From Lutibacter sp. (GTDB lineage: Bacteria; Bacteroidota; Bacteroidia; Flavobacteriales; Flavobacteriaceae): a stretch of 64,000 bases of DNA. The notes beneath the pieces were generated by a model. It did not search any database, was not told the DNA's origin, and saw only the letters and a program-made list of their open reading frames with translations. This document shows positions 1-9,049 of the stretch, one piece after another (the stretch's first letter is position 1; each line of letters opens with the position of its first letter). The position numbers were made by a program, and so were the translations under genes. Where the stretch lies: positions 310,001 through 374,000 of the forward strand of contig NZ_JAEINV010000001.1 in assembly GCF_016342705.1 (NCBI RefSeq), read 5' to 3'.

Positions 1-378
1 TTTAGCTTTGTCTAAAATTGGTTTCAATTTTTCATCTCTGTTTTTAGAAATTTCTTCTCTAGCCACTTGTGATGCTTGGTAAAGATTTTGACGATCTTGT
101 TCAATTTCAGCACCTCTTTGTTGGTTTACTTCATCAGTTTGTGAATTTACTTCAGCTTCGTATTTTTTTAATTTTGCTGTAAATTTATCACTTTCAGCTT
201 TTAGTTCACTTTCGTATGTTTTGCTTAATTTTTCTAAATCAGCATTTAATGCTTTTGTTTCTGGCATTAAACTTAATAGTAAGTCAGTATTAATATGAGC
301 AACTTTTGTTTGTGCTTGTACCGTGTTTAACCCTAAAGTTACTATTGCAATTAGTAATAAAGTTTTAAAATTTTTCAT
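1..378 (-). CDS. OmpH/Skp-family periplasmic chaperone, C-terminus cut by window edge
   Basis: Translation of the reverse strand from the ATG at 378 gives a signal peptide (MKNFKTLLLIAIVTLGLN..., cleaved near VQAQ), then the OmpH opening (KVAHINTDLLLSLMPE) followed by a charged, helix-forming segment rich in Lys, Glu and Gln, as expected for the coiled-coil arms of Skp. The family holds unfolded outer-membrane proteins in the periplasm and passes them to BamA, whose gene lies two genes upstream. The frame is open to base 1, so the C-terminal end of this roughly 165-residue family is outside the window. It sits 20 bases after the second OmpH-like gene, and is presumably co-transcribed with it. 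Confidence 0.9.
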   Translation of the reverse strand, partial: MKNFKTLLLIAIVTLGLNTVQAQTKVAHINTDLLLSLMPETKALNADLEKLSKTYESELKAESDKFTAKLKKYEAEVNSQTDEVNQQRGAEIEQDRQNLYQASQVAREEISKNRDEKLKPILDKAK

Positions 379-398
379 TTTTTTGCTTGATGTTTAAA

Positions 399-1184
399 TT
401 AATTATTCTCTTTTTTTGCTTTTTTGGCTTTTTTTGCCTCTTCTATTTCTTTTATTCTTTGTAGTCTTTTATCTTCAATTGCTTTTTTTAATTCTTCTCT
501 TTTTTTAAGTTGTTCGGCTTTTTTTTCTTCTAGTTTTAGTTGTAATTCAGCTCTTTTTTGTTCTCTTTCAGAAATTACATTATCAGTGGTGCCGTCATCA
601 TTTATAGTTGTAACTGCTTCTTTATTGGTTAAAGCTTCTCTTTTTGCTTTTACTTCATTTAATTTTTCAGTTCTATTAATACTACTTATAACAAGTTCAC
701 TAACATCATATTGTTGATTTGAAAATAACATGATTAAATCGCTTGATTTGTCAAAGATAAAATCATAATTACGCTTTGATGCAATATCTTGAACTGCATT
801 ATATACTAAATCCTGAATTGGTTGTACTAACTGTTGTCTTAAAAAGAATAAATCGCCGTTGCTACCAAAATAGGTTTCTTGTAAAATTTTTAATTCAGTT
901 TCTTTTATTTGAATGTCTTCTTCTTTTTCAACAATTAGTTCTTTTGTTAATAATGCTTTTTCGTTATTTAATTCAGCTTTTAAATCTTCTATTTCTTTTT
1001 GTTGTGACTGAATGTTACTTTGCCAAGTGATGGCTTTTGCATTTATTTTACTTTGAGCTTCAGTATAGTCTGGTATATTTTGTAAAATATATTCCATATC
1101 TATATATCCTATTCGTTGTGCTTTTTGAGCAATTGAATTTAAGCTTAAAATTAGAAAAGCAATTAAAAGAACATTTCTTGTCAT
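399..1184 (-). CDS. OmpH/Skp-family periplasmic chaperone with long charged C-terminal tail
   Basis: A 261-residue protein with a signal peptide (residues 1-19, ending SIAQ) and the OmpH start RIGYIDMEYILQNIPDY at about 24-40. Two long helical stretches follow, as in the Skp tentacles. It is about 90 residues longer than classical Skp: the extra C-terminal part, from about residue 170, is almost entirely Lys, Glu and Arg and ends in AKKAKKAKKENN. Family knowledge: periplasmic holdase for outer-membrane proteins. It lies directly after bamA and before a second OmpH gene, the usual order in Flavobacteriia. A minus-strand -7 element lies in the 66-base gap after bamA, so it may also be transcribed separately. 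The basic tail could bind nucleic acid or lipopolysaccharide, but that is a guess. Confidence 0.92.
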   Translation of the reverse strand: MTRNVLLIAFLILSLNSIAQKAQRIGYIDMEYILQNIPDYTEAQSKINAKAITWQSNIQSQQKEIEDLKAELNNEKALLTKELIVEKEEDIQIKETELKILQETYFGSNGDLFFLRQQLVQPIQDLVYNAVQDIASKRNYDFIFDKSSDLIMLFSNQQYDVSELVISSINRTEKLNEVKAKREALTNKEAVTTINDDGTTDNVISEREQKRAELQLKLEEKKAEQLKKREELKKAIEDKRLQRIKEIEEAKKAKKAKKENN

Positions 1185-1231
1185 AACTATAATGTATTTA
1201 GAAAAAATCGTGCCAATTTATGAATCATATA

Positions 1232-1239
1232 CAAATATA
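1232..1239 (-). promoter_or_regulatory. Bacteroidota -7 element upstream of the ompH pair
   Basis: The plus strand reads CAAATATA, that is TATATTTG on the minus strand, matching TAnnTTTG. It lies about 47 bases before the ATG at 1184, in the bamA-ompH gap. No good -33 TTTG is seen at 19-21 bases. Confidence 0.45.
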
Positions 1240-1250
1240 ACTGTTTTACA

Positions 1251-3812
1251 TTAAAATTGTTGTCCTATTATAAAGTGTGTTTGCCATCCAGATTTTTCTG
1301 TTCCACCTGGTAATGGATCAAATCCGTGTGCAAAATCAATACCTAATAAACCAAAGGCTGGCATAAAGATTCTTAAACCAACACCTGCTGATCTTTTTAA
1401 TTGGAAAGGATTAAAGTTTTTAAACCCATCATAAGAGTTACCTGCCTCTAAAAATCCTAATGCATAAATAGATGCTGAAGGTTTTAAGGTAATTGGATAT
1501 CTTAATTCTAATTGGAATTTATTATAAATAGTACCGCCATCAATGGAAGAAAGCTGTCCATTTTCATAACCTCTTAAAGCAATGGTTTCTCTACCATCTA
1601 ATTGGTATGATGCCATTCCATCTCCACCAACAAAGTAGCGTTCAAAAGGAGAGTCGCCTAATTTTTTATTATAGTTACCTAAAAATCCAAATTCAGCATT
1701 AGACATAATTACTAAATCTTTTGTTAATGCAGTATACCATTTTCCTTTAAAGAAGGCTTTGTAGTATTCTAACCATTTAAATTTTTCAGCTAACTCCATA
1801 TTAGTATAATCTTTTTCATTTAATAAAGAATATGGAATTGTTAATTTTGCACCAATGGTAAAGTCTGAACCTGATTTTGGAAAAATTGGGTTTGGACCTG
1901 CAGAACTTCTTCCTATTGAAATGTTATACGCTAAATTATTTAAATTTCCGTTACTTAAAGTTAGGTTTCCAATTCGCATGCCGTATTCTTTTAAGTCATA
2001 CAGTTGGTAACTAACACTTTGTGATAATGTAAAATAGTTATCTGGCCATTGTAAACGTTGTCCTAAACCAACGGTAGCTCCAATAATATTTAAGCGTTGA
2101 TCTTTATCAACTTTATTGGTATAATAATCATATCTAAACTGTTTAGAGTTATAGATGGAGAATGATAATGATTTTGGTTTTTTGCCACCTAGCCAAGGTT
2201 CTACAAAAGAAAAACTTGAAGTAGTGTAATATCTACTTTTTTGTAAACGTAAAGATAAAGTTTGTCCGTCACCCATTGGTAATGGTCTATATGCTTTTTT
2301 GTTGAAAATATTTCTTGTAGAGAAGTTGTTGAATGACAACCCAAGTGTTCCAATAAAGGATCCACCACCATAACCTCCTTGTAATTCAATTTGACTTGAA
2401 CCTTTTTCAGCAACGGTATAATCTATATCAACAGTTTTATCTGAATAATTTGGTTTTATATCTGGAGTAATTGCTTCAGCATCAAAAAAGCCTAATTGCC
2501 CAATTTCTCTAATGGTTCTAATAATATCTGCTTTACTATATAAATAACCAGGTTTTGTTCTAATTTCACGGTAAACTACGTGGTCATTAGTTCTGTCATT
2601 ACCATTTACAGTAACTTTCTTAATTTTTGTTTGTTGGTCTTCATAAATACGAATTTCAACATCAATAGAATCGTTATTTACTCTTGTTTCAACGGGCATT
2701 ACTCTAGAAAATAAATACCCATTATTTTGGTATACTGTTGCAATATCTTCAGAATCTGGCGATCCATCTCCAGTAACGCGTTCTTTTAATATTTTACCAT
2801 TGTAGGTGTCACCTTTTTCAATTCTTAAAATTCGTTGTAATTGTTCATCGGTATATTTACTGTTTCCTAAGAATTTAATATCTCCAAAAATATATTTTTT
2901 ACCTTCTTCAACATCAATATTTAGGTTTAAAGTATTGTCATCATTCCAAGAAAGAGTATGGTCAATTACGCGCGCATCTCTATGTCCTTTTTCACTGTAA
3001 ACATCAATTAGTTTTTCTAAATCTGCTTTAAAGTCTGCTTCAATATATTTTGAACCTTTCCAGAATCTACCAATAAATGCTTTTTTGGTTTTTTTAAGTG
3101 CTTTTCTTAATTTTTTATCAGAAAATGCCTCGTTACCATTAAAAGTAATATTTTTAATTTTTACTTTTTCACCTTTATCAATATGAACTAACATATTTAC
3201 CGTGTTTACAGAAGAAGTATCAGGTTTGGTGTCTAAAGTAACTTTTGTTTTTAGAAATCCTTTTTCTTGGTATTTCTTTTTAAAATAATTGGTAGTAGTA
3301 ACAATTAGGTTGTCTGTTACCATGGCGCCAGTTTTAAGTTCAGCGTCTTTTTGTAAATCTTTTGCTTTACTTTCTTTTACACCCGTAATTTTAATTTTGT
3401 TAAGTTGAGGTAATTCTTCAACCGCAAATTCTAAATAGGCAGTGTTCCCATCTATGGTAGAAATATATACATCAACATTACTAAATTGTTTTGTTTCGTA
3501 TAATTTTTTAATGGCGCTGGTAAGTTTATCACCAGGTAATCTTATTTCCTGACCAACAAGTAAACCGGTATAAACTTTTACGGTTTCTTCTTCAAACTTT
3601 TTTAAACCTGTAACTGTAATTCCACCAAGTTCGTAAGAATTATCCTTTACAAATGCGGCGCTAATTTTTAAAGGTATAATGGAATCTTTAGCAATTGTGT
3701 CGTTTTTAATTTCAACTTCTTTTACAGCTATTTTTTCAATTTCTTGGGCTAATCCAACATTTACAGATGCAATAATTGTAATAAGTAAAAGGGCTATTTT
3801 AATTTTATTCAT
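1251..3812 (-). CDS. bamA: BamA, outer-membrane protein assembly factor
   Basis: An 853-residue protein: signal peptide (MNKIKIALLLITIIASVNV, ending LAQ), five POTRA-like repeats over roughly residues 65-460 (GLKKFEEETVKVYTG, KIKNITFNGNEAFSDKKL, KKVTVNGNDRTNDHVV) and a C-terminal 16-strand barrel that ends in the expected aromatic signature (HFIIGQQF). The conserved loop-6 motif RGYENG is present near residue 745. The protein folds and inserts beta-barrel proteins into the outer membrane. An in-frame ATG 11 codons upstream exists, but the ATG at 3812 is preferred: it starts directly with the signal peptide and overlaps the end of uppS by 8 bases, typical translational coupling. Downstream come two OmpH/Skp chaperones that deliver its clients. 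Confidence 0.97.
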   Translation of the reverse strand: MNKIKIALLLITIIASVNVGLAQEIEKIAVKEVEIKNDTIAKDSIIPLKISAAFVKDNSYELGGITVTGLKKFEEETVKVYTGLLVGQEIRLPGDKLTSAIKKLYETKQFSNVDVYISTIDGNTAYLEFAVEELPQLNKIKITGVKESKAKDLQKDAELKTGAMVTDNLIVTTTNYFKKKYQEKGFLKTKVTLDTKPDTSSVNTVNMLVHIDKGEKVKIKNITFNGNEAFSDKKLRKALKKTKKAFIGRFWKGSKYIEADFKADLEKLIDVYSEKGHRDARVIDHTLSWNDDNTLNLNIDVEEGKKYIFGDIKFLGNSKYTDEQLQRILRIEKGDTYNGKILKERVTGDGSPDSEDIATVYQNNGYLFSRVMPVETRVNNDSIDVEIRIYEDQQTKIKKVTVNGNDRTNDHVVYREIRTKPGYLYSKADIIRTIREIGQLGFFDAEAITPDIKPNYSDKTVDIDYTVAEKGSSQIELQGGYGGGSFIGTLGLSFNNFSTRNIFNKKAYRPLPMGDGQTLSLRLQKSRYYTTSSFSFVEPWLGGKKPKSLSFSIYNSKQFRYDYYTNKVDKDQRLNIIGATVGLGQRLQWPDNYFTLSQSVSYQLYDLKEYGMRIGNLTLSNGNLNNLAYNISIGRSSAGPNPIFPKSGSDFTIGAKLTIPYSLLNEKDYTNMELAEKFKWLEYYKAFFKGKWYTALTKDLVIMSNAEFGFLGNYNKKLGDSPFERYFVGGDGMASYQLDGRETIALRGYENGQLSSIDGGTIYNKFQLELRYPITLKPSASIYALGFLEAGNSYDGFKNFNPFQLKRSAGVGLRIFMPAFGLLGIDFAHGFDPLPGGTEKSGWQTHFIIGQQF

Positions 3813-4560
3813 TGATTTTTTCAATTTGTTCACTTGTTTTACCAAATCGTCTTTCTCTATTTTGAAATTCTAGTATAGCATTAAAAAGATTTTCCTTTCT
3901 AAAGTCTGGCCAAAGGGTATTTGTAAAATACATTTCGGCGTATGCTATTTGCCATAATAAAAAATTGCTGATTCTTTTTTCACCGCTGGTACGGATCATA
4001 AAATCAACATCAGGCAAAGAAAACGTATATAAATGATTATTAATAATATTTTCATTAATTTCTTCAATGCTCAACTCATTATTAACAACTTTTTTTGATA
4101 TATTTTTGATAACATTAACAATTTCATCTCGTGAGCCATAACTAAGCGCTAAAGTTAAGGTGAGTGTAGTGTTATTTTTAGTTTTTTCAATTACTTCCAG
4201 TAGTTCTTTTTGGGCACTTTTAGGAAGGTCGTTTAAATTACCTATAGTATTTAGTTTAATGTTGTTTTTTTGAAGTGTTTTTAGTTCTTTTTTTAACGAA
4301 GAAACTAATAACGACATTAAAGTTCTAACTTCTAATTTTGGACGATTCCAATTCTCTGTAGAGAAGGCGTACAAGGTTAAAAATTTTACTCCAATTTCTG
4401 CGCATCCTTCAATAACCTCTCTCACAGAATCAACCCCGTTTTTATGGCCAAACACACGTGGTTGTCCTTTTAATTTAGCCCATCTTCCGTTGCCATCCAT
4501 AATGATGGCTATATGTTTTGGCAGGTTATTTTGTTGTATTTTTAATTTTAAATTTTCCAT
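3805..4560 (-). CDS. uppS: Isoprenyl transferase (undecaprenyl diphosphate synthase)
   Basis: A 251-residue cis-prenyltransferase that condenses isopentenyl diphosphate onto farnesyl diphosphate to make the C55 lipid carrier for peptidoglycan and glycan synthesis. The signature HIAIIMDGNGRWA is at residues 16-28 with catalytic Asp22; FSTENWNRP near 80 and the C-terminal RTSGEKRISNFLLWQ and WPDF motifs are all present. Length matches the family (about 245-255). The frame is open upstream, but the ATG at 4560 is where homology begins and it overlaps the stop codon of the DUF6089 gene by one base (TAATG), so the two are translationally coupled. The 3' end overlaps bamA by 8 bases. Confidence 0.97.
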   Translation of the reverse strand: MENLKLKIQQNNLPKHIAIIMDGNGRWAKLKGQPRVFGHKNGVDSVREVIEGCAEIGVKFLTLYAFSTENWNRPKLEVRTLMSLLVSSLKKELKTLQKNNIKLNTIGNLNDLPKSAQKELLEVIEKTKNNTTLTLTLALSYGSRDEIVNVIKNISKKVVNNELSIEEINENIINNHLYTFSLPDVDFMIRTSGEKRISNFLLWQIAYAEMYFTNTLWPDFRKENLFNAILEFQNRERRFGKTSEQIEKINE

Positions 4561-5240
4561 TAATAAGGTGTCACATAACAAGGAGGTCTTCCAAAAGTGT
4601 ATACTAAAGAAATACCACTTAAAACATACCAATCATTACTATTAGGGTTTCCAAATTTTAATGAATTTATGTTGTTATTATTATAATCTATATCGTCAAC
4701 AAATGTATATCTAGCTCTTACTTCTGCAGCAATTGCAAAGCCAGCGCCTAATTTAGTTTTGTAACCTAAACCAAAAGGAATTGCAAATGAAGTATTTGAG
4801 CCATATTCATATTGTTCTACTCCAGTTTCTTTAGTAACAATACTGTAATTAAATGCAGCTAATTCTAAAAGTATATATGGCGTATGGGTTTTTCTAAAAT
4901 CACTTAAATTATATTCAAAATAATTAAATTCTAAACCAATTGCTAATTCTTTTATGGTGTTTGAAAAACCAATACCTCTATAATAGCGTTCTCTGTTAGT
5001 GGCGTCTTTATCGTCTGCATTTATTTGGGCATATGTAAAAGTACCTCTAATAGCAACACGTGGATTCATATTCCATTTATAAATAACACCTCCCATTAAA
5101 CTGTTTGGTTTCATATAATATTCAGAACCAATATCTCCAATGTAATTGCTACCACCCACAAATATTCCCGCTTCGTAAAGTTGTGCTTTTGTTGTAATAC
5201 TTATACAACTGAATATAAAAAAGATAATTAGTTTTTTCAT
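4560..5240 (-). CDS. DUF6089-type outer-membrane beta-barrel protein
   Basis: A 226-residue exported protein: signal peptide MKKLIIFFIFSCISITTKAQ, then alternating hydrophobic and polar strands with many Tyr, Gly and Asn residues (LYEAGIFVGGSNYIGDIGS, AIGLEFNYFEYNLSDF, ISLVYTFGRPPCY), as in an eight- to ten-strand barrel. This protein is regularly found just before uppS and bamA in flavobacteria, which fits an envelope role, but I know of no established function. The ATG at 5240 is chosen over an in-frame ATG six codons upstream because it begins the signal peptide; the upstream ATG lies within or very near the putative promoter element. Confidence 0.85.
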   Translation of the reverse strand: MKKLIIFFIFSCISITTKAQLYEAGIFVGGSNYIGDIGSEYYMKPNSLMGGVIYKWNMNPRVAIRGTFTYAQINADDKDATNRERYYRGIGFSNTIKELAIGLEFNYFEYNLSDFRKTHTPYILLELAAFNYSIVTKETGVEQYEYGSNTSFAIPFGLGYKTKLGAGFAIAAEVRARYTFVDDIDYNNNNINSLKFGNPNSNDWYVLSGISLVYTFGRPPCYVTPY

Positions 5241-5255
5241 AAATATTTTAGCGTG

Positions 5256-5263
5256 CAAATATA
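5256..5263 (-). promoter_or_regulatory. -7 promoter element for the DUF6089-uppS-bamA operon
   Basis: CAAATATA on the plus strand is TATATTTG on the minus strand, a full TAnnTTTG match, 16 bases before the ATG at 5240. No clear -33 element. Confidence 0.5.
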
Positions 5264-5363
5264 AATAAATCTATTTGCTTATTGAAGTTATACAATGCCT
5301 TTTTTGATTAACAGAATAAACGGTAATTTATTGCAGTATAACTTGGTACAAATATTAATTACT

Positions 5364-6245
5364 TTAATTACGAGTATCTTGCCCCCATAATAATTTTTCG
5401 CGTAAGGTTTTTATAAAGGTTTGATTGTTGATTTGGATCATTTTTAAACTGAAATCTGCTTTTTTAATACAAACTTCGGTAGCATTATTTACGGAAACTA
5501 TTCTAGAATCTAAGGATAAGAAAAATTCATCTTCACGTCCACTAATTTTTAAAGTTATAGTGGTTTCATCTGGAATAACCATTGGTCGTGCATTTAAATT
5601 ATGTGGAGCAATAGGTGTAATTGCAAAGCTTTTTGCTTGTGGAGTTATAATTGGTCCGCCACAACTTAAGGAATATCCTGTTGAACCCGTTGGTGTACAA
5701 ATAATTAATCCGTCTGACCAATAGGAGTTTAAATATTCATTATCTATAGATGTTTCAATGGTAATCATAGAAGCCGTATTTTTTCTACTTACTGAAACTT
5801 CATTTAAAGCAAAATTTAACGATTTTAAACTTTTTATTACAGGCGAAGTGGTAACGCTTAATAAAGTGCGCTCTTTTATTTTATAATTTTCAGTTAATAG
5901 TTGATGAATGGCGTTTTCTATTTCATCTTTTTGAACGGTTGCCAAAAAACCTAATCTACCTGTGTTTATTCCAACAATTGGAATATTTGAATTTCTTATA
6001 AAAGTAACGGCTCTTAAAATAGTCCCATCGCCACCAATGGTAATCATAAAGCTAAAGCTGTTGTCTAAATCTTTATAAGAAGAGAATGTTACTGCATTTT
6101 TTAATTCTACTTCTTTTTTTAAACCTTTATAGTAGTGATTTTCAATAATATATTCAATTGCGTTTTTTTCTAATAAATGAAAAAGTTCTGTCAGGTACTC
6201 TTTGTCTTCTGGCTTGTAATATTGCCCGTAAATGGCTACTTTCAT
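5364..6245 (-). CDS. nadK: NAD kinase
   Basis: A 293-residue cytosolic enzyme that phosphorylates NAD to NADP. The diagnostic GGDGT motif is at residues 71-75, followed by NTGRLGFLAT near 104 and the second signature TPTGSTGYSLSCGGPI near 186-201, which forms the NAD-binding pocket. Length is normal for the bacterial family. The start is 2 bases after the stop of the CBS-domain gene, so both form one leftward transcript; the next gene downstream (DUF6089) is 123 bases away with its own promoter element. Confidence 0.97.
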   Translation of the reverse strand: MKVAIYGQYYKPEDKEYLTELFHLLEKNAIEYIIENHYYKGLKKEVELKNAVTFSSYKDLDNSFSFMITIGGDGTILRAVTFIRNSNIPIVGINTGRLGFLATVQKDEIENAIHQLLTENYKIKERTLLSVTTSPVIKSLKSLNFALNEVSVSRKNTASMITIETSIDNEYLNSYWSDGLIICTPTGSTGYSLSCGGPIITPQAKSFAITPIAPHNLNARPMVIPDETTITLKISGREDEFFLSLDSRIVSVNNATEVCIKKADFSLKMIQINNQTFIKTLREKLLWGQDTRN

Positions 6246-6247
6246 AG

Positions 6248-6907
6248 CTATATGTTTAAATATTTTTGTAAATAAATAGATCTTTCTTTTAAATCTTCTA
6301 TATAAAAATCTTCTTTATGTGAAGAAAGAACAACGTAATTATAGCGTCTGAACGATTGTAAAATTTCATTAATTTCATTCGAATTAATTTTCACCGTTAT
6401 TTTTGTGGTAGTTGCATTAATTTCAGAAATAAATAAGCCTATTATTTTCGCGTTATTAGATTCTATAATTTGACAAATTTGACTAAAAGAATAATCTCTG
6501 CTTTCTTTTTCAAGCGATATAACAACTCCTTCACTTTTTAAAAATGGAGTTTCATTGTAAAGTTGTAAAATATCATTAATTTCAAAATAGCCTATATACT
6601 TATTGTGTTCAATAATAATAGGCACTAAATTAGTATTGTTAGAAGCAAAAACCCCTAAAAGATTTAATAAGTCATTTTCTTTTTCAATATAAAATAAACT
6701 AAATAAATATTGAAAATATCCAATTTCCTTTTCATTTTCTTCAATTTCTTTAATAGATTCTTCGGAAATTAAACCAATAAGTTGTTCATTTTTTACAATA
6801 GGAAAATGTGTAAAAGAAGATTCTTCAAACAATTGCTTTGCCTCTTTAACAGTGTTTTCAAGTGTTAAGGCTTTAAATTCATTTAAAATATATGGGGTTG
6901 TATCCAT
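6248..6907 (-). CDS. CBS-domain pair protein
   Basis: A 219-residue soluble protein. Residues about 5-125 contain two CBS modules (FTHFPIVKNEQLIGLISEES at 32-51; TNLVPIIIEHNKYIGYFEIN near 92-111), which usually bind adenosine nucleotides. The C-terminal 90 residues (GVVISLEKESRDYSFSQICQ, ATTTKITVKIN) resemble an ACT-like regulatory fold. It is the first gene of a two-gene unit with nadK, with a 2-base gap. Inference: a sensor of ATP, AMP or NAD linked to NAD kinase. No catalytic domain is seen. It is divergent from pdxJ, and the 97-base gap must hold both promoters. Confidence 0.85.
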   Translation of the reverse strand: MDTTPYILNEFKALTLENTVKEAKQLFEESSFTHFPIVKNEQLIGLISEESIKEIEENEKEIGYFQYLFSLFYIEKENDLLNLLGVFASNNTNLVPIIIEHNKYIGYFEINDILQLYNETPFLKSEGVVISLEKESRDYSFSQICQIIESNNAKIIGLFISEINATTTKITVKINSNEINEILQSFRRYNYVVLSSHKEDFYIEDLKERSIYLQKYLNI

Positions 6908-6968
6908 TTAGTTATCTATTAAAGTACAAATTAATCAAAAATAAAACCAAAAACATATTCTTAGTTCG

Positions 6969-6976
6969 TAAATTTG
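6969..6976 (+). promoter_or_regulatory. -7 element for pdxJ
   Basis: TAAATTTG, a full TAnnTTTG match, 29 bases before the pdxJ ATG. No -33 TTTG at 19-21 bases. Confidence 0.45.
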
Positions 6977-7004
6977 CCAACTCATTTCATAAAAGGTGTT
7001 AAAA

Positions 7005-7724
7005 ATGACAAAGTTAAGCGTAAATGTGAACAAAATTGCAACTTTAAGAAATTCACGTGGTGGAGATTTTCCAAATGTGGTAAAAGTGGCGAGTGATATT
7101 GAAAGTTTTGGTGCGGAAGGAATTACAATTCACCCAAGACCAGATGAACGTCATATTAGATATCAGGATGCGTATGATTTAAAAAAAACGGTAACTACTG
7201 AATTTAATATTGAAGGAAACCCAATTCCAAAATTTATGGAAATGGTGTTAGCCATTCGTCCAACTCAAGTTACTTTAGTTCCAGATGCTATTAATGCAGT
7301 AACTTCAAACGCAGGTTGGGATACTATTACACATCAGTCATTTTTAAAAGAGATGATTGCAGAATTCAAGTTAAAAGGTATTAGAACTTCTATTTTTATT
7401 GATACAAACAGCAAACTTATTGAAGCTGCAGCAACCACAGGAGCCGATAGAATTGAATTATACACAGAAGAATACGCTACACAATTTGCTTTAGGAAACA
7501 AAAAAGCTATTGAGCCATTCACAAAAAGTGCCATTTTAGCAACAGAATTAGGGTTGGGAATTAACGCCGGACACGATTTAAGCTTAGATAATATTCAGTT
7601 TTTTGCAGAAAATGTTCCTAATTTATTAGAAGTTTCTATTGGGCACGCATTAATTGCAGAATCGTTGTATTTAGGGTTGGAAAATGTGGTAAATATGTAT
7701 AAATATAGATTAAAGTCTAAATAA
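7005..7724 (+). CDS. pdxJ: Pyridoxine 5'-phosphate synthase
   Basis: A 239-residue TIM-barrel enzyme that condenses 1-deoxyxylulose 5-phosphate with 3-amino-2-oxopropyl phosphate, the last ring-forming step of the DXP-dependent vitamin B6 pathway. Family motifs are clear: [17 protein letters not shown] at the N-terminus, [16 protein letters not shown] near 38-53, EFNIEGNP near 67, GINAGHDLS near 185 and [12 protein letters not shown] near 211. A GTG three codons upstream is possible but the ATG at 7005 fits the family start. It stands alone, divergent from the CBS gene and 61 bases before the hydrolase. Confidence 0.97.
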   Translation: MTKLSVNVNKIATLRNSRGGDFPNVVKVASDIESFGAEGITIHPRPDERHIRYQDAYDLKKTVTTEFNIEGNPIPKFMEMVLAIRPTQVTLVPDAINAVTSNAGWDTITHQSFLKEMIAEFKLKGIRTSIFIDTNSKLIEAAATTGADRIELYTEEYATQFALGNKKAIEPFTKSAILATELGLGINAGHDLSLDNIQFFAENVPNLLEVSIGHALIAESLYLGLENVVNMYKYRLKSK

Positions 7725-7785
7725 AAATTGTCATTCCTCCCAAGGTAGTAATCTCTTTTTTTGAAGCTCTAAAATTAGCAAGTAC

Positions 7786-8550
7786 ATGCAATTATTACAT
7801 TCAACAATATCCGGAGAAGGCCAACCATTTTTAATTTTACATGGCTATTTTGGAATGAGTGATAACTGGAAAACGTTAGGAAATCAGTTTTCTGAAAATT
7901 ACCAAGTTCACTTAATAGACCAAAGAAATCACGGTAGAAGTTTTCATTCGGATGATTTTGATTATGAACTATTGGTAGAAGATTTATACGCATATATTCA
8001 ACACTATAAATTAGAAAAAGTCATATTATTAGGTCATTCAATGGGTGGAAAAGTAGCTATGTTGTTTGCGGTTACGTATCCGGAATTGGTTGATAAACTT
8101 ATAATTGCAGATATCAGTCCTAAATATTACGAGCCACATCATCAACCAATTTTAGCGGCGTTAAATTCAGTTAATTTCTCACTGCATAATACACGAAGTA
8201 AAGTAGAAGAAGTTTTAAGAATTTATATGAAAGATGAAAATGTGCTGCAGTTTATGTTAAAAAATGTTTTCAGAAAAAATAAGGAATCTTTAGCTTTTCG
8301 ATTCAATTTACATAGTTTATCCGAAAATAACAGCGAAGTAGGTGAGGCATTGCCATCATTTACACATTTTGATGGGCCAACATTATTTTTAAAAGGCGAA
8401 AATTCTAATTATATCACTTCAGAAGAAATTCCGTTAATAAATGCACATTTTGCAAATGCTAAAATTATAACTGTCAAAAATGCAGGTCATTGGCTTCATG
8501 CCGAGAATCCAACCCAGTTTTATAACGAAGTAATCACTTTTTTAAGCTAA
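7786..8550 (+). CDS. Alpha/beta-fold hydrolase (YbfF-like esterase)
   Basis: A 254-residue single-domain alpha/beta hydrolase. The oxyanion-hole region LILHGYFGMSDNW is at 16-28, IDQRNHGRS at 44-52, the nucleophile elbow GHSMGG at 83-88 with Ser85, and the catalytic His in NAGHWLHAENP near residue 236. The LIDQRNHGRS block and overall length are closest to the YbfF group of acyl-ester/acyl-CoA hydrolases. The substrate cannot be told from sequence. It is probably cytosolic as there is no signal peptide. Confidence 0.88.
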   Translation: MQLLHSTISGEGQPFLILHGYFGMSDNWKTLGNQFSENYQVHLIDQRNHGRSFHSDDFDYELLVEDLYAYIQHYKLEKVILLGHSMGGKVAMLFAVTYPELVDKLIIADISPKYYEPHHQPILAALNSVNFSLHNTRSKVEEVLRIYMKDENVLQFMLKNVFRKNKESLAFRFNLHSLSENNSEVGEALPSFTHFDGPTLFLKGENSNYITSEEIPLINAHFANAKIITVKNAGHWLHAENPTQFYNEVITFLS

Positions 8551-8607
8551 TTAGTAAAATGGCACAATTATAGTTATGTTTATAGTTCATAATTATAAAT
8601 TAAAAAA

Positions 8608-8958
8608 ATGAAAACTATATTAAGAATGCTATTAACTGCTGTTGCTGTAGTTGTAATAGCAAATTTTTTACCAGGAGTTACAGTTACTAATTTTGTGAGT
8701 GCTATGTTTTTAGCTATTGTGCTTGCTTTTTTAAGAATTACGGTAAAACCAATATTGGTAATCTTAACCTTGCCAGCTACTATTTTAACTTTAGGACTTT
8801 TTTTATTAGTTATAAATGCTGTAATAATTTTATTAGCAGGTTATTTTGTTGATGGATTTGAGGTAGCAGGTTTTTGGACAGCACTTTTATTTAGTATCTT
8901 ATTATCAATGTTACAATCTATTTTGTATTCATTTTTAAAGGAAGATGATAAAAAATAG
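8608..8958 (+). CDS. Phage-holin-family IV (YvlD-like) small membrane protein
   Basis: A 116-residue integral membrane protein with three to four hydrophobic helices (about 5-25, 27-60, 60-82, 85-108) and the family pattern VTNFVSAMFLAIVLAFLRITVKPILVILTLP. Despite the Pfam name for the family (mycobacterial four-helix phage holin), chromosomal copies like this one are not linked to phage, and no phage gene is nearby. Role unknown; some relatives in Gram-positives respond to envelope stress. It lies between the hydrolase and tig, in the same direction. Confidence 0.85.
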   Translation: MKTILRMLLTAVAVVVIANFLPGVTVTNFVSAMFLAIVLAFLRITVKPILVILTLPATILTLGLFLLVINAVIILLAGYFVDGFEVAGFWTALLFSILLSMLQSILYSFLKEDDKK

Positions 8959-8980
8959 TTGAGTTTGAGTGAATTAAATA

Positions 8981-9011
8981 TTTGAAAAGTGTATAAATTA
9001 TAGTACTTTTG
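8981..9011 (+). promoter_or_regulatory. Complete Bacteroidota promoter for tig
   Basis: A -33 TTTG at 8981-8984 and a -7 TACTTTTG at 9004-9011, separated by exactly 19 bases, match the Bacteroidota consensus in full. The tig ATG follows 38 bases after the -7 element. This is the best promoter in the window. Confidence 0.8.
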
Positions 9012-9049
9012 CACCCAATTTTTAATGATTTTAAGTAAAATAGCATAAA

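Noticed and set aside
424-717. 97-residue open frame on the plus strand inside the ompH-like gene
   Set aside because: Shadow of the Lys/Glu-rich minus-strand gene: the translation is a run of Ser, Phe and Leu, as expected from its complement.
6996-7004. GTG start for pdxJ
   Set aside because: The ATG three codons later matches the family N-terminus exactly.
8608-8958. Holin-family protein as a sign of prophage
   Set aside because: The YvlD-like family is chromosomal, and no capsid, integrase, endolysin or attachment site is nearby.
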